Source of the DNA: Bombardia bombarda
Taxonomy: Eukaryota > Ascomycota > Sordariomycetes > Sordariales > Lasiosphaeriaceae
Direction: 5' to 3'
Length of the DNA: 64,000 bases
Assembly (NCBI GenBank): GCA_030512295.1
Contig: JAULSR010000006.1
Span: forward strand, 248,001-312,000
The notes beneath the pieces were generated by a model. It saw nothing but the letters and a program-made list of their open reading frames with translations. It searched no databases and was not told the DNA's origin. The stretch's first letter is position 1; each line of letters starts with the position of its first letter. The translations under genes were made by a program, and so were the position numbers. Positions 11,707 to 21,915 of this stretch are shown in pieces.

Positions 11707-11791
11707 GCAGTAGGTTAGTGGAGGCAGTAGGTTAGTGGAGGCAGTAGGTTAGTGGAGGCAGTAGGTTAGTGGAGGCAGTAGGTTAGTGGAG
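11707..11791. repeat. 17-bp minisatellite, 5 near-perfect copies
   Basis: The unit GGCAGTAGGTTAGTGGA is repeated head-to-tail five times with almost no divergence, which points to recent expansion. It lies in the gene-poor spacer, not in a coding frame. Confidence 0.9.
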
Positions 11792-12312
11792 TTTACTACA
11801 GACGAAAGAAGGATCAAAGAAAAATAAAAAAAAGACGATTGGGCCCTTTTGCTCGCCGTTTGGGCGTATTTCGACCTTGGTCCTTTAATCATGGAGGCTG
11901 TTAACGTATAAGATTCATACGGAAACGTTTTGCTCATGTCTGCTATAAAAGTGGCTGATGCGAGGAGAGCTGTTGCCGAGAGACGAGAATAGGTGACACT
12001 CAGCTCGGCCCAACATAGCGGTGCAATTGGTGTAGGTGAAGATGTCGGCTAGGACAGAAAAGGAAACAAAGACAACGTTGACATAAAGGAATAGAAATAG
12101 TCGGTGCCGGTCAATGTAAAGATGAAGGGTCCAGTCGGGCTGGACAAGTCGCAGTACCAGTAATAAAGAGTTGAAGACACCGAAGGTTATTCGCTGGTCG
12201 ACTCCTCCGCAATATCTACCGAAAGCAATGTGTCTTCAGCACTCAATGTTCGTCGCCCAAAGAGTGGGTGACCTCAAAGTCGATCCCCATGAGCCGGCAT
12301 TCATGTTGCATA

Positions 12313-12621
12313 GCACGGTATCCCGTCGGGCTGCGACTGTCAAAAAAGTCTCTCTAGTACTCATCGCGTGAGGTGGGGCGAGCATGCCATCACCGACCTC
12401 CGACCTCTGTTTCAATTCATCTCACATATTAAGGTCCTCGAGATGGGACGACATTAGTTGTGACTCTTGGCTCGCTCCAGTCCATCCCGGATGAATCTGT
12501 CAGGGAGCAGCTGAAGGCAGATCATGAGTTAAACCCAACCGAGCTGACTACGGCCATTCAGAAGAGCAGCGGGCTTGGTGAACGGGAATGGAAGACAGCG
12601 ATCAAGGATATACAACGATGA
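12313..12621 (+). pseudogene. Possible coding remnant, unknown family
   Basis: The last part reads as protein-like sequence ending at a TGA at 12619-12621, including SIPDESVREQLKADHELN, then PTELTTAIQKSSGLGEREWK. An upstream segment in another frame (HAITDLRPLFQFISHIKVLE) would join it if one base were missing near 12448. No start codon or proper splice sites were found. It could be a degraded gene or a chance open stretch. I do not recognise the family. Confidence 0.25.
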
Positions 12622-13436
12622 GGAAGGGAAGCCTGGTGGTGGCGATTCCCTTGACAGATTAAAGGTGGTGTTACCACACGAAGTCTACACTCTGTACTGT
12701 TCCAGTCAGTATCTTAGTATTGTGTGACCAATGGTGTCTTGACTTACACTGATTGCATGTTATTAAACCATATGCCAATATTTATAGAATGCGAGGGGAG
12801 ATGTTGCTATAAAAGCAAAAGCTCAACTCCACTTTCAACGTAACAAATGGAGTTTGGAGATACAGTGGCCATAAGTCCCCAAGCTCCTCACTTAGCCTAA
12901 ACCCGATAAATCCGACCACACATGCATAACCTCTCCCAAACCTGCTCTTCTCCATCGAAGCAAACATCCAGTCTGGTGAGGGTAAAGCGTGTTTTGGCGT
13001 CGTAGGTTGCGCTGTGCGAGCCCTTTCAAAGGGTCCCCGGTTTGTAAATCGGTCTACCACTCGGAGACATTCTGTCCTGCCCAGACCAACCGCATTTCTA
13101 AGCACTTCAAAAACACCTAGTTATATCCTTTGTCATCACCAAGTCCATACTAGCGCACACAGAGTTGCTCGGACTTGGCAATGCTGCTTCGCAGATGTAG
13201 TAATACCGTAGTCGATATGTCTCCGAGTCCGAACTATTGAGTCAAAGCACATCATACAAGACACAACCAACGGCATTGAACCCCAATAGAGGGAAATTGG
13301 TACTTAAGATCGAGGGACCCTCGCCATATTCCTGGATATCGTCTCTTTCTATCTTCTCTCTGATAACATTTCCTCTACAACTCGTATCATAAGCAAGCTC
13401 AACAAACCAGCATCGTTCGTCTTCTCCTTTCTCACC

Positions 13437-14302
13437 ATGTCAGCAACAGCAACAACGGTATGGATCTCGGGTGCCAACAAGGGCATCGGTAAGGGTTTGG
13501 CAAATAGATATCTCTCACGGCCCAACACAACCGTCATCGTATCTGTCCGGAACCCCGCAAGCGACGAGGCCCAGGTGCTCGCACAAAGCCCGAAGCACGC
13601 GAGCAGCAAGCTCATCATTGTAAAGGTGGAGAGCATCTCGGACACAGACGCCACCGAGGCTGTCACGACCGTCACCCGCGACCACGGCGTCGACCACGTC
13701 GACATCGTCATCGCCAACGCGGCCGTCTTCACCAACGAAGCCGCGGGCAAGGCGATCGACCTGAAGGCTGCTGACCTCCTGCACCACGTCGATGCCAACG
13801 CGGGCGGCCCCCTGCGTCTATTCCAGGCCACGCTGTCGCTGCTGCACAAGTCGAAGAAGCCCATATTCTTGATCATCTCGTCGCTCGGCGGCAGCATCGG
13901 TGGCATGAACGAAGAGTTCGCCGCGATGCCGGTGGCTGCGTACGGCGCGTCCAAGTCGGCTGCTAACTACCTTGCGAGGAGAATCCACTTTGAGCATCCC
14001 GAGCTGATCTCCTACGTGATACATCCGGGCGGCGTCCAGACCGAGGGTTCGCAAAGGTTTATGACGCATGTTGGATTTGGGGACATGATCACGGCCTGGG
14101 CGAGTGTTGACCAGTCAGTGGATGGCATTGTTAAATCGGTTCGTCCCCCTTCTTCTTTCCGTTTTTTTTTTTAACCTATGCCTTGTTTGATGTTCTACTC
14201 TTCGTTAGTATTCTAATAGATATCCTCCAGCTGGATGAAGCCACACGCGAAAAGACCTCGGGGACATTTGCGTCTTATGATGGGGAAGACCTTGCGTGGT
14301 AG
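13437..14302 (+). CDS. Short-chain dehydrogenase/reductase (C-factor / norsolorinic-ketoreductase-like)
   Basis: This is an NAD(P)H-dependent oxidoreductase of the classical SDR fold. Exons 13437-14138 and 14231-14302 join in frame to 257 residues, the usual SDR size. The cofactor loop is ISGANKGIGKGLA at residues 9-21. A conserved NAA (IVIANAAVF) is present, and the catalytic set is Ser in LIISSLGGS with YGASK (Tyr-x-x-x-Lys). The PGGVQTEGS after it is the PG motif. The last exon (LDEATREKTSGTFASYDGED) follows a donor GTTCGT and an acceptor CCAG. Without the intron the frame would end in a short Phe-rich tail, so the splice is preferred. The substrate is unknown, and no biosynthetic cluster surrounds it. 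Confidence 0.9.
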
Positions 14303-15188
14303 AAGTATTGTGGAGGCAGGATCTTGTCAAACATGCTTAGCATGACGAGGCGGGATGGAAAGGGTAGGGTGGGGAAGCATGATGCATCTTGCGGAGATAG
14401 AGATAGAGCAGAAAAAATAGAAATTTTCTGGAGGAGATGGCTGTTTCTTGTTGCACGTAAGCTTCGCTGCCTTCCTTTCGTTCTTGCGCTTTCTTAGTGT
14501 AACGGAGAGAAAAGATGACTCGGAAGGGCTTTGGAAGGTACGATACGCAGACGGGGCAGCTTCGTGGCCCACGTACGGCCTGGACGATTGTAGCTCACTG
14601 TACCCGCGTCAGCAAACCTGTTATGAGAAGAGTCCCCCCATAAATTCAAGGTGAGGAAAATAAACCCCACTAACAGCGGGTCAATTGAAGGTACTTGCTG
14701 CAGTAGATCGCAAAACAGCAGATGGCGGAAGGTGCGAGTCATGTCAGAACACAGTGGGTTGTTGCTAGACTTATTGCTCCATGCTGTAGGTATGAAACGA
14801 ACCAGTACAATCCCTCAGGCAGAAGGCGCAGCTGCCTGTAAGGGAGAAAGCAACCAGCACACTTGACAGCTCCGGTTTCTGCCCAATTCCTTCCTGTGTA
14901 GTAACGACCATGTGCACACTTTCCCACACAATCCAGGTACGATGGCTAGCGCGGCGTGACGGCTGCTCCTCAGAACCGCCAGCTCTCTTCTTCCTGCTCT
15001 GCCTCTTCTGTTTGTTTGGTAGAAACACCAGAAGCAAACAACCGTTCCATTCAGTAGATCATCAGCCATATCGTTCGTTCATTATCCTTTCTCTCTTTTG
15101 CCCCAACGATTAAGCAATACCATTACCGCTCTTTCTCTCTTCCTTCTTTCTCACGAACGAACCCCAACGGAACCCACCACTACGCAAA
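14303..15188. other. Intergenic, pyrimidine-rich leader at right end
   Basis: No gene is seen. From about 15080 to 15165 the + strand is strongly C/T-rich (CTTTCTCTC, CTTCCTTCTTTC), a typical fungal core-promoter or leader feature ahead of the ATG at 15189. Confidence 0.45.
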
Positions 15189-15861
15189 ATGGCAGCAACT
15201 CCGCCACAGCAAGCTCTGAAGTCAAGGGGCGGCCGTCCTGAAGCTGAAGAGGATGACTTCAAGGACTGGAAAGGACGATTCAATCAGGTTTTTGCCCAGC
15301 CCTGGTCAACTCTCGGGTCGAGATCAAGCGGTACATCCCAGCCATGGCACAACTACCTCTTCGGTTGCTGCGTCCCGGTCGAGACGGCCTGCGTGACATA
15401 GTGCATTCCCTGCGTCCAATTCGGCAAGACGCATCACCGTCTCATGAATGAGGGATCTCTCGAAGGCTACGAGTGTCTCAATACATCTGTGAGTGTCTTA
15501 GAGCCTCTCTCCTATCCCATCAGCACCGAAATCAAAGAGAACTGGAAGTGGTTTGCTAACCACGATAAAATTATAGTGTATGATATGGTGCTGCTTCACG
15601 TGGTGCTTCCAATGCGAATGCATCCCTTTGGCGATGGAGCGAGCCGAGATCCGCAAGAAGTACAATTTGTCGGGCAATTGCTGCTGTGATATACTAGCGG
15701 CCAGCTGTTGCTCGTGCTGCGTTCTGGCTCAGAACGACAAGGAGGTCAGGTACCGCGAGCCCAAGGAGATCACCGGTGAGGTCAAGGAGCAATATCACCC
15801 CAGCACCGGGATGCCGCGCCAGGAGGTGTCACCACAGGTTTCTCATACCGCTCAAGCCTGA
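15189..15861 (+). pseudogene. PLAC8-family Cys-rich protein with in-frame amber codon
   Basis: Exons 15189-15488 and 15577-15861 join in frame (donor GTGAGT, acceptor ATAG). The protein has the PLAC8 layout: WHNYLFGCC, then CIPCVQFGKTHHR, then after the intron CMIWCCFTWCFQCECIPLAM, RAEIRKKYNLSG and a final CCCDILAASCCSCC block. PLAC8 proteins are membrane-associated; fungal members are linked to metal handling and cell-size phenotypes. The frame is cut by TAG at 15399-15401, just before the CIPC motif, in an otherwise undamaged gene. A homologue would have Trp, Tyr or Gln there, each one substitution from TAG. It is either a young null allele, a sequencing error, or a read-through site; the next base (T) does not match the usual read-through context. 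Confidence 0.7.
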
Positions 15862-16519
15862 TCTCGATGGTGATAGAGGATCGGGTATCGACCGATTGAC
15901 TGTGACGAAAGATACACTGGCTGTGACGAGAGATGCGCGCGGGTAATGGTAATGATGGTAATGGTGGTGTGCTGGTGGCAAGGGCTCTGTTCAATCCTAA
16001 TCATGACTCACCAGGTCGAGGTCTTCCTGGAGAAACGAATTAATCATTTAATATCATACTGCCGTCCTTGCAGCAGATGTGACTCTTCCATGATGAAGTT
16101 GACCCTGCTGTGCCACTCCCGTGTTAGAACTAGTCTGTCTTCGTCTTGGCTGTTGGGGGCAAACGAACCCCTCCAAGCTCTTCTCGAACTGCGCCAAAAT
16201 GGGAAATTGAACCGCAGCCTAGCACCTTAGTTGCCCTGGAGTGTGTTACACTACAGAAGTGTGACTCACCCTGGCCCGCGAATGAATCATTTCTGCATCA
16301 TCCAACTACTTGCACTGCCGAGCTCTTCACGTGGTGCCATGTAACGCATTTTGTAGTATTCAAAAGGCGACCATCAACACCCTGAAACTCGACGACTAGA
16401 CAGCGTTCGGCGCCATTACATGTCAACACTCCAATCTCCAACCACGAACATACATCACAACAACGTTTCTCAAAATTCATTCCACCACCCCACCAAGAGA
16501 TAAAATCCCACCACCCACA
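15862..16519. other. Intergenic, no gene seen
   Basis: This is the 3' flank of the PLAC8 gene and the promoter of the 16520 gene. A few short open frames have no protein-like pattern. Confidence 0.45.
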
Positions 16520-17578
16520 ATGGCAAAAGTACTCGACACCAGCCCCGGCGATGATCACCGCCCCAGCTGGACGGAAAGCCAAAAGCCCGTCAGACACCCA
16601 AAGAACGGCTTCATCTCCCGCCAACCCCTACAAAACGGCTACCTGGCTTACAAGCCAATCGTCGTATGCACTCCATCACACAATTTCCCTGGCGACCAAG
16701 ACTGGCCCCATCCGCACGACCATCCGGATCACTACGGCGGCGCGACCATGTGCCCTCACACAACAAGGGCAGTCCCGCGACCCCATAAAACCTTCACCAA
16801 ACGGGGGAATCCGCACAGCGGCTTTAGCGGCTGGAGACGTCTGGACATGCCACACCGCTTTATCCAGTTGATACCTGCTGCTGCTGCCGCTAAAGAGGAT
16901 GGTAACTCTGCAGAAGCAAGAGAGGATTTGGTTTGGAACGCAGCAACGCCTGTGGTGCCGGCGCATAAGGCGAGGAAGACGAGGGAGGAGGTTGTGTTTG
17001 GGATCGGCCAGGATGAAGTGACAGAATTGGGTGATGCCGCCGAGGGCGGAGATCAGATTGTGAAGCCAAGAGCGGCAAACGTGAAGACGCCAAACTCGAG
17101 GCCGGCTGGGCGGAGGGTGGTAAGCCACATGGACAATCCGGTTGAGGACGGCCGGCTGTTGGCGAATGAGGGAGAGCCGCTGCCTTCTGATCGGCGGCTG
17201 GTGGGTGAGGGTGTGGCTACGATAAATGTGGATGATAAGGAGGTGGCGGACCTAGTTCGGCTGGGGCTGCTGCGAGAGGAGGATGACGGCCAGTTTCAAG
17301 ACGACTGGGAGCCGGAGATCACGTTGGAGTCGATCGTACACGATGAGCCGGCGTTTGTTGTAAAGCCGTGGAAGGGGAGGAAGGGGAGGAAGTCTAAGGG
17401 TCTTGGTCATGTCTGGGAGGCTGCTCCTCCGGGGTCAGGACCTCAGCTTACTGAGGCCGACCACTGGGCTGAGCTGTTGGAGGGCGAGGAATGGGAGTCG
17501 GTTGTTTGTGATTGTGAGGACCATGATGGGGATGAGGCAGCTTCTGTTGCTGAGTCGTGGTTTGTGATGCATAAATAG
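16520..17578 (+). CDS. Hypothetical protein (352 aa)
   Basis: Single exon. I do not recognise the family. The N-terminus is Pro/His-rich (HNFPGDQDWPHPHDHPDHYG). The middle is charged, and the C-terminal 120 residues are acidic with short ordered-looking pieces (DDKEVADLVRLGLLREEDDG, LTEADHWAELLEGEEWESVV, then CDCEDHDGDEAASVAESWFV). There is no signal peptide, membrane helix or known motif. The ATG has a good context (CCCACAATGG). Length, steady codon use and a clean stop favour a real gene. Confidence 0.65.
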   Translation: MAKVLDTSPGDDHRPSWTESQKPVRHPKNGFISRQPLQNGYLAYKPIVVCTPSHNFPGDQDWPHPHDHPDHYGGATMCPHTTRAVPRPHKTFTKRGNPHSGFSGWRRLDMPHRFIQLIPAAAAAKEDGNSAEAREDLVWNAATPVVPAHKARKTREEVVFGIGQDEVTELGDAAEGGDQIVKPRAANVKTPNSRPAGRRVVSHMDNPVEDGRLLANEGEPLPSDRRLVGEGVATINVDDKEVADLVRLGLLREEDDGQFQDDWEPEITLESIVHDEPAFVVKPWKGRKGRKSKGLGHVWEAAPPGSGPQLTEADHWAELLEGEEWESVVCDCEDHDGDEAASVAESWFVMHK

Positions 17579-18306
17579 ACACGTATATGGGCCCCTAGTC
17601 TAGTATAGTGAATAGGTTAACCAAGTTTCAAAACAACGATTACTCATGGATACTGGATCACCAGCTACACGAAGCTCATAGAGCTGTGACATAGTTAGGT
17701 AACCTAACACAAGAACTACAACGAATGAAAATAATCTGCACTATCTCTTGAATATCGAATATCTGCTAGCTTAGACAGCTCGAGACATATAAATCAACTA
17801 CATTTTGGTTTTCATATCTCTTGATAATCGAATATCGAATTTTTATCTTCATTAAGCCTGACATGAAGCTTCCCTGAGCCAAGCTCACCGAGACCCTTCA
17901 TTTCTTCTTTTTAAAGGCGAGTTAGTTCACACACATATTGTACATAACACGAACTAGGTATTTTACAAACTTTGGTTTCCTTTGTTTATTTCCAAATAAT
18001 CCTCATAAAATCACACATTTCTCATCGCCAAAGCCATCTGTAATCTATCAGCCTTGATATCGTCCCTCTTATAGAGAGAGTAGACGGTCTTACGTAAGTG
18101 AGTTTACATCCCCGTTTATGACGAGGATTTGTGGGGTACATGTGCCTCCTAAGGAGGTGGAGCGGACGGCGGGGTGCCCCACGTGAGCAGGCGTCAGGGT
18201 GCCGTCATGGATGCTTAGTCCCCTAGTCCCTTGTAAGGAGCGCTAAAAAGTCCAAAACCGCCAAATCTCCCCACCTTCAACCACGAGTGACTGTCAGGTC
18301 ATCAAC
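17579..18306. other. Intergenic, AT-leaning, no gene seen
   Basis: It contains short direct repeats (GAATATCGAAT-like at about 17752 and 17829) and otherwise nothing I can name. The right end is the promoter of the oxygenase gene. Confidence 0.45.
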
Positions 18307-19845
18307 ATGTCCAAGTCAAAGTCCAAGAAAAGAAAGCAGGGCGCGCAGGTCGAGCTGCCACACAAAGTCCCAAAGACTGTCGCGACCATAACCCCAGACC
18401 CCGACACCGACGGCGATGGCAATGGCGCACTCTTCGAGCCCAAGAACCTGCAGACCCTTGTCTCGGACGAGGAGCTCGACATCACAATCGACACCTTGAC
18501 GGCCCTGTCGCAATATCCGAACCTGATCAAGTCCAAAATGTGCAAGGACCTCCGCGTCGCAGTCTATGACTTTCGCCAGGCTTGCGTGACGGGCGTCAAT
18601 ACTGCCCGTAAGCCAGCAATTGATATTTGGAGCTGATCGACAGCCGGGACTAACAGCTCCACAGCCGGCACCAACCTCACCGGCCGCATCACGGGCGCGC
18701 TGACCGACGGGAAATACACTGATGCTAGGATCTTGCTTGCCGAGATGAGGATTCGTGGTGAGGAACCAAAGCTTGGTGCCCTCTGTCGTTGGGTGCGCGA
18801 TCTCGACGTCATCAGCGGCCTATCCACCAGGCCCGAAGGCGACGGAGTCGCTGTCGAGCGAAGCGCAAAGGACAAGGAGCTCATCACCGTGCTTGACGCC
18901 GTACTCCGTGTCAGCGGTCCCATCGACGGCAATGTCAAGGCCGCATCACATCCCTCCTCGCCCATTGTCCTCCAGAAAATATGGGACCTGCGGCCGTCCA
19001 CAACACCAGAGCAAGTCTATGCTTTTGTCCTGAACAAGACCATCTTCGCCTCGGCCCCTGACACCCTGGCCACCACCCTTCGTGTCATCGAGACCACCCC
19101 GGGTCCGCTCCGCAAACCTCCCAACCACCACCCCGCCATTCTCTACACCTCTACCCCAGAGACAGTCCCTCTCTGCACCACACCTCCATCAATAACCTTC
19201 CAACCCCATCCCACCGTTCCGGGTCTCGGCCTCGCCACCAACGTCCTCTCCCCCGCTGAGTGCAAAGCCATCATAGCCGCCGGCGAATCTGTCGGCTTCC
19301 TACCCGACGCGCCCCTCCGCGAGGACGGTGACGTTAGCGTCCTCGCCCACAACTTCTACTGGGTCGTCGACACCACCTTTCACGACACCCTCTGGGCACG
19401 CATCGCCCCATTTGTCCCGGCCTCGGTCAACGGCCGGCTCGCCCGCGGTCTCAACCGGCGCTTCCGCGTGTACCGCTATGTCCCCGGCGCCGAGTACCGC
19501 TGCCACATCGACGGCGCCTGGCCGCCGTCGAGCATCCTTCCCGACGACACATATGTGTACGATGCTTCGCCCGCGGACAAGAAGCAGAGCTCCTTGTTCA
19601 CTTTCCTCATCTATCTGAATGATGAGTTTGAAGGCGGCGAGACGACGTTCTTCGTGCCGGCGGCGAAGGAGGGCACGCTGAATGCGTACCCTGTGCGGCC
19701 GGTGATGGGCGGGGTGGCGATATTCCCGCATGGGGATGCCAAGGGTGCGCTGCTGCATGAGGGGACGGGGGTGAGGAAGGGGGCCAAGTATGTGATCAGG
19801 ACGGAGATGGAGTATGATGTTGAGCCATCTGCGGAGGGGGTATAA
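18307..19845 (+). CDS. 2-oxoglutarate/Fe(II) dioxygenase, prolyl-4-hydroxylase type
   Basis: Exons 18307-18607 and 18665-19845 join in frame to 493 residues. The N-terminal third is Lys-rich (MSKSKSKKRKQG) and then helical. The C-terminal half is the P4Hc double-stranded beta-helix, starting at LATNVLSPAECKAIIAAGES. Iron ligands are visible as H-x-D in EYRCHIDGAWPP and the distal His in GALLHEGTGV, with the 2-oxoglutarate-binding Arg or Lys in KGAKYVIRTEMEY. LFTFLIYLNDEFEGGETTFF is the usual strand pair between them. Such proteins hydroxylate protein side chains using O2, 2-oxoglutarate and Fe(II). No secretion signal is seen, so it probably acts in the cytosol or nucleus. The substrate is unknown. 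Confidence 0.9.
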
Positions 19846-20728
19846 TGGGTGGGTAGGTATATAGATTGGCGTGGGTGGTTGGGATTTTGATGAAAATACA
19901 GAGTATATAAACAAAAGGGAACTATGGAGTTTGGGTTGACATACAATTAAAATGTTGGATATGAAGGCATGAAAAGAGATGCTCAATCAAGTGAGCGAGG
20001 CCCGTTATTTAATGACTCCTCTCCTTTTATTAATTGCCAAGCTCGCCGGCAACACAAAAAGAGGCACTCGTTGAAAGTATGAACGCATTCACTATCAGAT
20101 CTCCGACCCTAACAGATATTCCATCCGCCATAACAAGATGAGTAGGCACATTTCATGCTTTTTGTATGTATCGAAGTCTGAAGCATTTTCTTATTGTACG
20201 TTTGGGTGAAAGGCTGCATTGTTTTAAAAACGATCGTAGTGTGACATGTAGGTATTTTAACTATGGACCTTGCTTTTTGTGGTCCGGGAGCCAAGGTATT
20301 AAACCAGGAAGGGGGTAGGATAGGTAATTACCCTAACCCGCTCCTTCCAAAATCGGACTTCAATACCTAAATCCAATATAAGAGAGAAGGCCGAAGTTGA
20401 TTTAGTAGTTCTAGGTACCTTGAGGTAGTTATGAAGTAAGGTAGGGTCCAGTTTCCAACCACACCATAATTCCGTAGCCTATTCGTACAGCCAAGGGCGA
20501 TCATGATTACATCAGCAGCAGTCTTAACTCCGGGTCTTAATCCGGTTTACAAATGCCCGGCCCCTTTAGTACTTGACCGAAAACAGGTTAACAGATAAGT
20601 ACCAAGTGGATACCGCACCGCCTCCGTGTCATTCAGTCCTCCTTCCCCCTTCCCTCGCCTTTTAATATTTGCCCGTACACCTCAAAGCTTCAATCTCAAC
20701 TCAAAAATAAAATCATATTTTTAGTAAC
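19846..20728. other. Intergenic, no gene seen
   Basis: This is the 3' flank of the oxygenase and the promoter of the next SDR. It includes a GGTACCTTGAGGTAG element near 20413 that belongs to the scattered GGTA-type motif, and a C/T-rich patch at 20637-20660. Confidence 0.45.
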
Positions 20729-21915
20729 ATGATGGAAGCTCTCGTCAAAACGGTCGTCGCGACCGGGGCCTCGTCAGGTTTGGTAGGTTTAACACACCTG
20801 CCACAGTAATACCGTAGCACATGCAACGTCCAATCAAACTCACCTTTCTTTTTCTTCATCACAGGGTTTCGAGGTCATCAAGCAGCTTTTGGGCCAGACA
20901 CAGCCATACAAGTTTATCCTCGGCGCTCGAGATGTGCCCAGAACCCGGGCCGCTTACGCCAACCTCGAGTTCGACAGCGCGAAGCACAGCTTGACTGTGC
21001 TGCCGCTCGAGCTGTCAGATCTCGCCGACACCAAGACTTTTGCCCAGCAAGCGCTCGAGAACCTTGGCCCCAGCGCCCTGGACTACCTTCTGCTCAACGC
21101 TGCCGTCATGAACGACGCCAAGAAGCCGGGTCCGCATGGCTCCAAGTGGTGCGAGTCGTACATTGTCAATCACCTTTGTAAGTATATCAAGCAGTCTTGT
21201 CCCTGTCTGTATAGAGCCTCCCACTAATAGGTGTCCGCGCCTAGCCCAGTATTACCTCACCCACTTGCTTCGCGAGAAGCTCGTTGTGTCCAAATCGCGC
21301 GTCGTCGTTGTCTCGTCGGGCGCGGCGACAAGGGTCACTGATCCTTGTATGTTATTGACAACAGCCCCTTTTTTTTTTGTAGAACTGTCTAGTCGATGTA
21401 GATCCAACTGATACCATCTTGCAGCGATTCTCGATACCGATCTAAAAGGAGAATCGGGTGCCGATGTCATGACCGTCTACAGCGAGACCAAGTTTGTCCA
21501 GCTATTGGGCGCGCACTGGTGGCGTCGTCAACTGGCCGGGCAGTGTGTCGTTGTGGCCGTCTCGCCTGGTCTGATCCCTAACACGGGCATTGGTAAAGGA
21601 ACTGGCATCAAGATCACTCCAAATATGCCGGACGCCAAGTCCATCCCTGAGGGTGCGTTTCGAGCTTTGTTTCTTTTAACGAGGGTCACTATCTTGTTTG
21701 CGATCGCCATATACTGATAGTAAACAGGAGCCGCAAGCATTCTCCGCGCTTTTACGCGTGATGACTTTCCCGCCGATCCGGACCAGATCTTCCTCACAAG
21801 CTGGGGCGAGTGGTGGAGCAAGGATATCTACAAGCCTAGTCTTGACAAGGGATTGCAGGATAAATGGTGTCCGTCGAAGGAAGAGATTGAAAAAGGGGAA
21901 GGCTTGTCTGTGTAA
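20729..21915 (+). CDS. Short-chain dehydrogenase/reductase (retinol-dehydrogenase / POR-like)
   Basis: Five exons: 20729-20782, 20865-21177, 21245-21346, 21425-21652 and 21728-21915. They join in frame to 294 residues. The nucleotide-binding loop TGASSGLG spans the first intron. LLLNAAVMN and NHL follow, then the catalytic Ser (VVVVSSGAA) and YSETKFVQ, which is the Tyr-x-x-x-Lys. VAVSPGLIPNTGIG is the substrate-loop PG motif. The spacing, and the HWWRRQ before the PG motif, resemble the protochlorophyllide reductase-like and retinol dehydrogenase-like fungal SDRs. Two ATGs in tandem open the frame. Introns carry GTAGGT, GTAAGT, GTATGT and GTGCGT donors. The substrate is unknown. Confidence 0.9.

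Larger units (their letters stand above)
10785..13436. other. Long gene-poor, AT-leaning spacer
   Basis: 2.65 kb with no convincing gene. It holds an AT dinucleotide run, a 17-bp minisatellite and a possible coding remnant at 12313-12621 (separate entries). The last ~90 bases before 13437 are pyrimidine-rich, as is usual for fungal leaders. Confidence 0.5.
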
